Shown: positions 1-7,283 of the stretch, piece after piece
How the letters are laid out: each line of letters starts with the position of its first letter
Numbering within the stretch: position 1 is the stretch's first letter
Assembly: GCA_046297495.1 (NCBI GenBank)
Contig: JBKBIP010000001.1
Location: 62,001 to 126,000 of the forward strand
From: JBKBIP01 sp046297495
GTDB lineage: Bacteria > Planctomycetota > Planctomycetia > Gemmatales > Gemmataceae
Direction of reading: 5' to 3'
Length of the DNA: 64,000 bases
Made by a program: the position numbers and the translations under genes
The notes under the pieces: model-generated
Seen by the model: the letters and a program-made list of their open reading frames with translations, nothing else
What the model was told of the DNA's origin: nothing
Database searches by the model: none

Positions 1-665
1 GCCACTGACGGTTTGACGCCGCTGGCCCAGCGCTCGGCGGCCGCCGTGACGCGCAGAAATTCGTCTTCCACCAGCTGGCGGTACTGTTCCATCTCCTTGC
101 GGTCGAGATTCGGCGGCACGTGGATGGCCCGCGAGCCTACCGCCGTCACCGTGCTAAACGGCAGCGGCAGGCCGAAGCGGTCCCAGCTGCGGGCGCGCCA
201 GGCGTTGGCATACCCCACGCCGCAAGCAATGATCGGCAACCCGGTCTGGGAAGCGACAAAGATCAGCCCCAGCTGCACGCGCCGCCGCGGACCGCGCGGA
301 CCATCGGGCGTGACAATCAAATGCGAACGACGACTGGCACGCAACAGCTCCAACAGCGCCTTGGTCCCGCCGCGCGTCGTCGAGCCGCGCACCAGCCCAA
401 CCCGAAAATGCCGGCACACCTGCGCGATCAACTCCCCATCGGCGTGTTGGCTAATCAGGATGTGTACCTTGGCCTGGAACACCGCCGGAAACAGCATGTT
501 CTCGTGCCAGATGGCATATATGTACCGCTTCCGCCGGGCATCGGCGGGATGGTGCTCGGCATCGAGCGCGTGGATGCGATAGCGCAACGTGCTCATCCAC
601 AAACGAATCAGCCAATGGGCGAGAAAGCCAACCAGACGGATCAGCCAAGGCTTACGCAGTTTCAT
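1..665 (-). CDS. DUF374-type lysophospholipid acyltransferase, 3' end cut off by window edge
   Basis: Reads from ATG at 665 leftwards and runs off the window, so the C-terminus is missing (about 221 residues visible). An N-terminal hydrophobic stretch (WLIRLVGFLAHWLIRLW) is followed by IWHENM, whose His is the acyltransferase catalytic position, and by TPDGPRGP, a hallmark of the DUF374 branch of the lysophospholipid acyltransferase superfamily. Family knowledge: related to lipid A acyltransferases, acting on the inner face of the cytoplasmic membrane; the substrate is not known from sequence. It appears to be a single gene; its upstream region holds a strong hairpin at 838-889. Identification is good, substrate unassigned. 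Confidence 0.85.
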   Translation of the reverse strand, partial: MKLRKPWLIRLVGFLAHWLIRLWMSTLRYRIHALDAEHHPADARRKRYIYAIWHENMLFPAVFQAKVHILISQHADGELIAQVCRHFRVGLVRGSTTRGGTKALLELLRASRRSHLIVTPDGPRGPRRRVQLGLIFVASQTGLPIIACGVGYANAWRARSWDRFGLPLPFSTVTAVGSRAIHVPPNLDRKEMEQYRQLVEDEFLRVTAAAERWASGVKPSV

Positions 666-837
666 GGCGAGGCATCCTTACCGGGGCGCGAACGGCCACT
701 AACTCGTTTTTCTGGAATGTGACCACACAGCCCGCCGGGTGTAGCGATTTCAGGGTATCCTGTCAAGAGGGGACGAATCCCAGCAAAGACTAAACTCTGA
801 CACTCATTTGCTATTCCTCCGGCCAGAAAGCAACTCC

Positions 838-889
838 GAGCCGCGACCGTCAGGAAGTGGGTTGTACCGCTCCCTGACGGTCGCGGCTC
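838..889. repeat. Intergenic hairpin with 23-bp arms
   Basis: Left arm 838-860 and right arm 867-889 are inverted repeats with only two mismatches, around a 6-nt loop. The arm begins GAGCCGCGACCGTCAGG. It lies in the 366-bp gap between the end of the aldo/keto reductase gene and the start of the acyltransferase gene, so it could act as terminator for the former. I recall this arm sequence as common between genes in Gemmata genomes, which would make it a dispersed element; that is memory, not a search. I see nothing else in 666-1031. Confidence 0.75.
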
Positions 890-1031
890 CGATCATCTGG
901 GTTGCCAGAGTAATGCTTGATATGCAACCTTGTCCATGCCGCCCTGGTGTTCGTGGGCACGGTATTGGCGGCCAGCCGCCTTAGCCAGCCGCCCATTTCG
1001 GACAGTCAGCATCACGCGGTTGTATTTCGTT

Positions 1032-2012
1032 TCACGTTACCGGCCCATACAGCGCGTTCCACTGCTGGGCCAAGGGCTGCGTCTGCTCGGTGAGCTTGGC
1101 CAGCTCGTCGGCGGTGAGAGGTTGATACGAGCGCACCCAACCCAGGTTCTGCTTTAACTCCTCCGTGTCATGCATACCGACCACCACCACGCTGACATGA
1201 GGAAGACCTAATGCGTAGCGTAGGGCATCCTGGCGCAGCGCGTCGGGCATCCGGCCTCCTTTGGGATTGCGTTGGCCCCCCGACATGCCGCCGAAGACTT
1301 TCATGGCCGCCAGGCCGATGTTCTTTTTGGCGGCGACTGGCCAGACCTTGTTCTCGAAGTCGTAGATGTGCCGAGCCACCAGGCTGACCGCGTTCATCAT
1401 CACGTCGTAATCCCATTCCGCCATCGCCTTGAGGAACCAGCCGGGCCGGTTGTGGCCGCTGACGCCGATGAAACGCGTCAAGCCGTCGCGCTGGGCCTTC
1501 TCCAATGCCTTGCACACGCCGTCGGCGGCATGGATTTGATCGGGAGACATTCGATTATCACCAATGCTGTGGGCGTACACCAGGTCGGCTTGGTCGATTC
1601 GCAGCTCGGCCAAGTTCTTCTTGAGCAGAGCCAGGGCCTTGTCGCCGTTCGGTTCGAAGCATTTGGTCACGACAAACGCTTCCTTGCGACGCTCCTTGAG
1701 CACCTGTCCCAAGTATGCCTGCGCCTTGCCATAGCCAGCGAATTCCGGCGCGGTGTCGAGGTAGGTCACGCCCCGATTCAGGCATTCGTGATAGAACGCA
1801 ACCGCCTCCTTTTCGGGACGGTAGCCGGCGGGGGCAGTTCCCAGGCCCAGCACCGGCACCTTGACCTGCGTGCGGCCCAAGACACGTTGCGGCAACGGCA
1901 TGTCGTCCGCTGCTGGCGTGGCAGTGGCGGCCAGGGCCAAGGCCGTCGAGGCGCCGGCGCTTTTGAGAAAATCACGCCGCGACACGTTGCCAGTTGGTTC
2001 CGTGGTGTGCAT
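1032..2012 (-). CDS. Tat-exported aldo/keto reductase
   Basis: About 326 residues from the ATG at 2012, chosen because GGAG sits about 10 nt upstream and the Tat signal (SRRDFLKSAG followed by an Ala/Leu-rich stretch) then starts near residue 11. The longer reading from 2078 would bury the signal. NADPH-dependent aldo/keto reductase fold: strand with DTAPEFAGYG carrying the catalytic Asp and Tyr region, VVTKCF with the Lys, and YAHS with the active-site His position. Planctomycetes carry many exported oxidoreductases of this type; the substrate cannot be inferred. An SDR gene lies upstream on the same strand. Confidence 0.85.
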   Translation of the reverse strand: MHTTEPTGNVSRRDFLKSAGASTALALAATATPAADDMPLPQRVLGRTQVKVPVLGLGTAPAGYRPEKEAVAFYHECLNRGVTYLDTAPEFAGYGKAQAYLGQVLKERRKEAFVVTKCFEPNGDKALALLKKNLAELRIDQADLVYAHSIGDNRMSPDQIHAADGVCKALEKAQRDGLTRFIGVSGHNRPGWFLKAMAEWDYDVMMNAVSLVARHIYDFENKVWPVAAKKNIGLAAMKVFGGMSGGQRNPKGGRMPDALRQDALRYALGLPHVSVVVVGMHDTEELKQNLGWVRSYQPLTADELAKLTEQTQPLAQQWNALYGPVT

Positions 2013-2117
2013 GGCTGTTGGTCTCCGTAATGGCGGAAGTCCTGGGTTGTAGGGATTGAAGGATATTGTACCTGTCATCTGCCTGGATCGGAAATAGTTT
2101 CCGGCTTTGCCAGGGCG

Positions 2118-2873
2118 TCACAACCCACCCGCGTAAATCGTCCGCCCACCATCCACCGGCAAACATACTCCGGTCACGAAATCATTGTCGATCAAAAACA
2201 ACACTGCCTGCGCGACGTTCGTGGGGCTGCCTTCGCGCTTCAGGAGAGTAGCGCCAATGGCTTCCGCGCGTTCCGCCTCCGGCAAGTCGGCGGGCAGCAT
2301 CACGGGTCCGGGCAGGATGCAATTGACACGCACACGCGGGTTGCGCGTCGCCAGCTCGACCGCCAAGGCGCGGGTCACGGTCGGGATGCACCCTTTCGAC
2401 GGGAAATAGGCCGCATAATGGAGATAAGGGCGTGTCACGGCCCAATCGCCGAAAGTGATGATGCACCCGCCCCCCTCTTGACGAGCCATGATCAAGCCGG
2501 CTTGTTGGCTGCACACGAAGGTAGCCACTACGTTGACATCGAAATAAAATCGCAAATCGGCGGCAGTGACTTCCTCCAACGGCTTCGCTTGCCAGGCCGC
2601 CGCCGCGTTGACCAGCACATCGAGCCGGCCAAAATGATCCAACGTCTGTCGCATTAAGTCGCGGACCTCCGTTTCCTTCGTCAAATCCGCCTGCACGGCG
2701 ACGGCTTCCACGCCGTTGCTCCGAAAACGCGCGACGGCCTCCTGGGCTTCTTGGGCGGAGCTGCGATAATGAATGACCAAGGCATAGCCGCGCTCGGCCA
2801 ACGCATCGGCAATGTGGGAGCCGATTCGGCGTTTGCCACTACCTGTCACCAAAGCTACTCGGCGCGTGGACAT
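2118..2873 (-). CDS. Short-chain dehydrogenase/reductase, pteridine-reductase-like
   Basis: Complete 251-residue SDR. The nucleotide-binding motif is TGSGKRRIG near residue 10, with an Arg in the region where NADPH-using members keep one. NAG is replaced by NAAAAW. The catalytic Tyr156 and Lys160 (YFPSK) are present, but the usual Ser 13 residues before the Tyr is Asp143 (FGDWAV). Asp at this position, together with TGxxKRxG, is characteristic of pteridine reductase PTR1 and FolM rather than of classical SDRs. The inferred role is NADPH-dependent reduction of pteridine/dihydrofolate or a similar ring. It precedes the aldo/keto reductase on the same strand with about 105 bp between. Confidence 0.82.
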   Translation of the reverse strand: MSTRRVALVTGSGKRRIGSHIADALAERGYALVIHYRSSAQEAQEAVARFRSNGVEAVAVQADLTKETEVRDLMRQTLDHFGRLDVLVNAAAAWQAKPLEEVTAADLRFYFDVNVVATFVCSQQAGLIMARQEGGGCIITFGDWAVTRPYLHYAAYFPSKGCIPTVTRALAVELATRNPRVRVNCILPGPVMLPADLPEAERAEAIGATLLKREGSPTNVAQAVLFLIDNDFVTGVCLPVDGGRTIYAGGL

Positions 2874-2910
2874 GAAACAGGACTCCTTTGGTTAGTTATC
2901 GTAGGGTGAG

Positions 2911-2940
2911 CGGATGAAAACCATCGCGAGTTTTCATCCG
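2911..2940. repeat. Perfect 11-bp inverted repeat upstream of the SDR gene
   Basis: CGGATGAAAAC (2911-2921) and GTTTTCATCCG (2930-2940) pair perfectly around an 8-nt loop, 38 bp upstream of the SDR start. It could be an operator or leader hairpin for the SDR gene; there is no T-run to mark it as a terminator for that strand. Confidence 0.5.
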
Positions 2941-3857
2941 GGTTCCGACGCGCTGTCGCGTCCAAGGCGATTTTGGACCTGGTTCAATCCCAGGCAACTG
3001 ATCCATCTATCGGATCGGCGGCAGTTGAAGTTTTCCGCATTGTCTGTTCAGACGCTCGAACTCTCTGTGGTGAAAGGGACATCTGTTCACCAGCATGCCA
3101 AACCCGCATGGGTAGCCGCGAACCGTGTCGTGCGCCCCAAGGAATGGAAAACGCGGAAACAGGATTGACAACCCAATCGAACGATCGTAATGATGATTGC
3201 GTTGGTTGGTTTGGCAAGATACTATATTCCCATTAAGATTCACACGAACTCCGTCGCGAAAATACACCAAAATCATGTTGCATCGCGCGGCTGGTACATA
3301 TTGGAGTTTGCTGGTCAAAGGAGCGATCATCTTGCTTTTGTTGGGCGGGGAGTTATTTTCCGCTTCGATGGCTTCTCGATCGCGTGCCGTGTCTTTCTTA
3401 TTCGTGCAGTACCATGCCGCGAGTTCCAATCGAACCAACGAGGTGGAAGCCGAGTTCGAGCATCCCAGTAATCCTTATGTCGATTGTCAACGCGGCACGC
3501 GCAAGAAATATCGCTCTTGGCTTCTTGGTAAATGTCACTTCGCGCGTCCTCTCCGTCTGGCGTGGTGGATTATCGAGCAATTCCGGTATCGATGCCATTT
3601 ATTGAACATGGATTATCCATCCTCTTCCCCATTTTCGATTCCCTTACGCTGTTGAGCCACGCGTGTCTGGCCCGTCTTGGGCGTCTTCGGTACTCAGCGG
3701 CTCGGCCACTCCACACGGAAACGGGTTCTCCCTTTCCTCAATGTCTGCTTGGATATTATTTCGCGGAGAAAATGGCGAGGGTCGAGGCGTAAGCTCGACG
3801 TGAATGCCCTTCCCGGAGGGCGGCTGACGCCTGCCACTCGCCGGAAATGTTCGCGAG
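2941..3857. other. Gene-poor interval, nothing confidently coding
   Basis: About 0.9 kb of lower GC than its surroundings. The best open frame is 3278-3655 (+), about 125 residues with a possible N-terminal hydrophobic stretch (AIILLLLGGELF), but it has no Shine-Dalgarno sequence and no motif I recognise. It might be a decayed or orphan gene. No tRNA, repeat array or transposase remnant was seen. Confidence 0.4.
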
Positions 3858-3898
3858 CCGCCTCTCATTGGAACCACGAAACACCATCCCAGAGGCGG
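3858..3898 (+). promoter_or_regulatory. Leader hairpin upstream of carbonic anhydrase
   Basis: CCGCCTCT (3858-3865) and AGAGGCGG (3891-3898) form an 8-bp stem about 15 nt before the Shine-Dalgarno sequence of the carbonic anhydrase gene. It could be a 5' UTR structure; the 25-nt loop makes this tentative. Confidence 0.3.
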
Positions 3899-3925
3899 TC
3901 GCTCCCATTCACAAGAGGAGAAATC

Positions 3926-4675
3926 ATGCACAAGCTCGTTCAAGGAATGATGCGGTTTCATGACGACGTTTTCCCTAGCCAGCAGGACGTGTTTCAAAAA
4001 TTGATTCATGGGCAGAAGCCCGAAGCGTTGTTCATCACTTGTTCCGATTCCCGTATCCTCCCCCACTTGATCACCCAGACGGAGCCGGGGGAATTGTTCA
4101 TTCTACGCAACGCGGGGAATATCGTTCCGCCTCATGGCGCGTCCACGGGTGGGGAAGCGGCCACCATTGAATTCGCCGTCGCTTGTTTGGGGGTGCGGCA
4201 CATCATCGTATGTGGCCATTCGCACTGCGGCGCCATGAAAGCCTTGTTGAAGCCAGAGACCCTCGCTGGCTTGCCCGCCACGCGCGATTGGCTACGTCAT
4301 GCCGAGGCCACCCGATTGTTGCTTCATGGTCAACTCGAGGAACTCAACGACGACGAACGATTGGTTTGCGCCGTGGAGACCAACGTACTGGTACAATTGG
4401 ATAATCTACGCACGCATCCGACCGTGGCCGCTAGTCTGGCCCGTGGCCAATTGACATTGCACGGCTGCGTCTATCAAATCGAATGCGGTGAAGTGTTGAT
4501 TTACACCCCTGAGCAGGACGGTTTTTTACCTCTTTCGCAACTGAACACTCAGCTCTTGCCTTCCCGTTATTGCGCCATGCCCTCTTCCGGCGCCTGGTCC
4601 GCCCCGTCGAACGCAACTACCGACGGTTTCACGGAGCCCCCTACGCCGTTTCCCCCCTCGACCCAGGAGAAGTGA
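3926..4675 (+). CDS. Beta-class carbonic anhydrase
   Basis: 249 residues from ATG 3926, preceded by AGAGGAG at ideal spacing; the open frame extends further upstream but that part is not protein-like. Zinc ligands of the beta class are present: Cys39 and Asp41 in CSDSR, His98 and Cys101 in GHSHCG. It catalyses reversible CO2 hydration to bicarbonate in the cytoplasm. The SulP transporter gene begins 77 bp downstream on the same strand, a pairing known from bicarbonate uptake systems, so the two probably work together in inorganic carbon or pH handling. The Pro/Ser-rich tail (last ~25 residues) is outside the usual fold. Confidence 0.93.
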   Translation: MHKLVQGMMRFHDDVFPSQQDVFQKLIHGQKPEALFITCSDSRILPHLITQTEPGELFILRNAGNIVPPHGASTGGEAATIEFAVACLGVRHIIVCGHSHCGAMKALLKPETLAGLPATRDWLRHAEATRLLLHGQLEELNDDERLVCAVETNVLVQLDNLRTHPTVAASLARGQLTLHGCVYQIECGEVLIYTPEQDGFLPLSQLNTQLLPSRYCAMPSSGAWSAPSNATTDGFTEPPTPFPPSTQEK

Positions 4676-4752
4676 GGCGCGGGTTCTTCTGGCCGTGACC
4701 GAATATAGCCGAACATTTTGACAGAGCGCACGAGCAATGAAGGACAGTTTCC

Positions 4753-6408
4753 ATGACGAATCGATTGGGTGAATCTGCCGTTCGTGACAGTATGTTCCGC
4801 GACGTCCGCGCCGATTTCTTCGCGTCGGTGGTAGTGTTTCTCGTGGCGTTGCCTCTGTGCATGGGGATCGCCTTGGCTTCCGGCGCGCCGCTGGCGGCGG
4901 GGATCATCACTGGCATTATCGGTGGCTTGGTCGTCGGTTTTCTCGCGGGCAGCCCCCTCCAAGTCAGTGGACCGGCGGCCGGTTTAAGCGTCATTTATTA
5001 TCAGCTGGTGCAGCAATACGGCTTCGAACGCGTGGGGATCATCGTGCTGATCGCTGGTGCCATCCAACTCTTCGCGGGCTTGCTGCGCCTGGGACAATGG
5101 TTTCGCGCCGTCTCCCCGGCGGTCATCCAAGGGATGTTGGCGGGGATCGGCGTGCTTATCTTTGCCAGCCAGTTCCATGTCATGGTTGATGACAAACCCA
5201 AGGAAAGCGGTATCGAAAATCTGGTGACGATTCCCGAAGCGGTTTGGAAGGGAGTGTACAATTCCGATGATTCGACTCACTATTTGGCAGCCCGCATCGG
5301 CGTACTGACTATCATGGCCATGCTGTTGTGGAAGTTGTTGATTCCGAAACGCTTTCAGGTCATTCCCGCTCCCCTGGTAGGGGTGATGGTAGCTGCCCTC
5401 GAAGCCTCCGTCATGCAAATGCCTATCCGATACGTCGAAATGCCAGGGAATTTATGGAGCGGCATCTCTTTCCTGCCCGCGTTGGACACCATTCCCCTCA
5501 CGTTGGTTGGCTCTCTGGTGTTGGCGGGGGTGTCCATGGCCTTTATTGCCAGCGCCGAGACCTTGCTCTGCGCCACGGCGGTCGATCAGATGCACAGGGG
5601 CCCCCGCACGCGCTATGACCGCGAATTATCGGCTCAGGGGATCGGCAACATGCTGTGCGGCTTCTTGGGGGCCTTGCCCATGACAGGCGTGATCGTCCGC
5701 AGCGCCACCAACGTCGAGGCCGGAGCTCGCACACGCTTGTCGGCGATTTTGCACGGCGCCTGGCTATTAGTCTTCGTGTGCCTGGTGCCGTTCGTCCTGG
5801 AGTGGATTCCCACCGCCAGCCTGGCCGCCATCTTGGTGTACACTGGCTACAAACTTATGGATGTCAAAGCGATTCGCCGTCTGTGGAGCTACGGCCGCAG
5901 TGAGGTGTTGATTTACGCGGCCACCGTGATCACCATTGTCATGACCGATTTGCTCATCGGCGTGGTCGTAGGTATCACGCTGTCCGCGCTCAAGCTGCTG
6001 TATGCCTTCTCACACTTGCACACGCAGCTAGACATGGACCCTGCCAACCGCCGCGCCACGTTACGCTTGGAAGGAGCAGCGACGTTCATTCGTTTGCCCA
6101 AGTTAGCCGCCATCCTGGACACCGTCCCGCCCGACTCGGAATTGCACGTCAAGTTCGAGAACCTGAGCTACATCGACCACGCCTGCTTGGATTTGCTCAT
6201 GAACTGGGAACAGCAACACACCTCCAAAGGGGGCAGTCTGGTGATTGATTGGGAGGAACTGGCGGCTCGATTTCGTAATCAGGGAGCCATGCCCGCACCA
6301 AGCAATGGCGCGGATAATCGCTTGGTTCGCCAAGACGGCCATCACGAAACGATCCGCACGCCAGACGAGAAAGACGCGATTTCCGCTGAAAGGAGCGGCA
6401 AAGCGTAA
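4753..6408 (+). CDS. SulP-family inorganic anion transporter with STAS domain
   Basis: 551 residues. Multiple hydrophobic helices fill residues ~15-430, beginning with the SulP-like LVALPLCMGIALASG segment and the QVSGPAAG motif that forms the substrate site half-helix. A cytoplasmic STAS domain follows (~435-520), with a short polar tail. SulP proteins move sulfate, bicarbonate or related anions. Since it sits directly behind a beta-carbonic anhydrase, I infer bicarbonate or coupled CO2/HCO3- transport. Sulfate cannot be excluded from sequence alone. Confidence 0.9.
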   Translation: MTNRLGESAVRDSMFRDVRADFFASVVVFLVALPLCMGIALASGAPLAAGIITGIIGGLVVGFLAGSPLQVSGPAAGLSVIYYQLVQQYGFERVGIIVLIAGAIQLFAGLLRLGQWFRAVSPAVIQGMLAGIGVLIFASQFHVMVDDKPKESGIENLVTIPEAVWKGVYNSDDSTHYLAARIGVLTIMAMLLWKLLIPKRFQVIPAPLVGVMVAALEASVMQMPIRYVEMPGNLWSGISFLPALDTIPLTLVGSLVLAGVSMAFIASAETLLCATAVDQMHRGPRTRYDRELSAQGIGNMLCGFLGALPMTGVIVRSATNVEAGARTRLSAILHGAWLLVFVCLVPFVLEWIPTASLAAILVYTGYKLMDVKAIRRLWSYGRSEVLIYAATVITIVMTDLLIGVVVGITLSALKLLYAFSHLHTQLDMDPANRRATLRLEGAATFIRLPKLAAILDTVPPDSELHVKFENLSYIDHACLDLLMNWEQQHTSKGGSLVIDWEELAARFRNQGAMPAPSNGADNRLVRQDGHHETIRTPDEKDAISAERSGKA

Positions 6409-6539
6409 GCCGTTTGGCATCTCTCGCACCCGCAGACGTTCATCCGCCGCCCCTTTGTCCGCGTCCGGGGATTACCGACTCGAAAGTCTGAAGAACCTTT
6501 TTTCATTCCACCGGCGAGCCGTAATAGTGGAAAAAGGGG

Positions 6540-6565
6540 GGGTGGGATGGAATGGAACAATGAAA
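6540..6565 (+). repeat. Single partial copy of the 62.8-kb repeat sequence
   Basis: Twenty-six bases matching, with one mismatch and in opposite orientation, positions 62746-62771, which span the start of the 74-bp tandem repeat. This is the only structure I see in the 405-bp gap 6409-6813 between the SulP gene and the DUF4214 gene. Confidence 0.6.
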
Positions 6566-6813
6566 TGGAATGTTGGTGGGTGGGGGATAGCAGACGCCAA
6601 TAACACCCACTTTCCCACTATATTTATTATATCCTGGGCGTCGGCCACGGAGCAGACGGGAGACGTTTGTAACGAATGAGCGACGGCCCGGCTTTTCGGG
6701 CACGCGTTTTTCGCGGGATTGATGGTTGCAACTCCCGCACGGTATGGGGATAATAACTCTTCAGGTATTCCGTTCCGTCCATTCCACCTGGCCTGTCAAC
6801 GAAGGGAGTCCCC

Positions 6814-7218
6814 ATGGAACGGCTTCATGTCCGCTGGCTGATGCTTTGGTGCGTCCCTTTGGTGGCGTTGTTGGCCAGCTCCTCGGTCCAAGCCCAGGGC
6901 TTCGTCACGCCGGAGATGTTGGTCAACGGCTGGTATCGGCAATATCTCAATCGCGCGCCGGACCCCGCCGCCTCGCAATGGATTCAAGCGCTGCGCACGG
7001 GAACCTCTCCCACGGTGGTGCAATCCGCCATTTTGGGAAGTCCCGAATATCTACGCAAGCACGGCAACTCGCGGCCGGGATTCGTGCGCGGACTATATCA
7101 AGACATTCTTGGACGGCAGCCGAACCCGAAAGAACTCAATCACTGGACCACTATTTTGCAACAAAACGGCTCGACGCAACGAACCGCCTTGATGTTCTTG
7201 CAGTCGGTGCAACGCTAA
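6814..7218 (+). CDS. Exported DUF4214-like protein
   Basis: 134 residues with a clear signal peptide (hydrophobic LMLWCVPLVALLASS, then SVQAQ). AAGGGAG precedes the ATG by 5 nt. The mature part has two copies of a short helical unit, WYRQYLNRAPDPAASQWI and LYQDILGRQPNPKELNHW, the pattern of DUF4214 domains found in extracellular proteins. Inference: a small secreted or periplasmic protein of unknown function. The HEAT-repeat gene follows 65 bp downstream and is also exported, so the two may be co-transcribed. Confidence 0.75.
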   Translation: MERLHVRWLMLWCVPLVALLASSSVQAQGFVTPEMLVNGWYRQYLNRAPDPAASQWIQALRTGTSPTVVQSAILGSPEYLRKHGNSRPGFVRGLYQDILGRQPNPKELNHWTTILQQNGSTQRTALMFLQSVQR

Positions 7219-7283
7219 CTGGCTTCCCGCGCGCTGATCTGGTTTAGGGCCTCACATCGATTGTGTGTTGGGAGAATCGCATC

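Noticed and set aside
3197..3655. 152-codon plus-strand frame in the gene-poor region
   Set aside because: No Shine-Dalgarno, no domain, atypical composition; kept only as a note in the interval entry.
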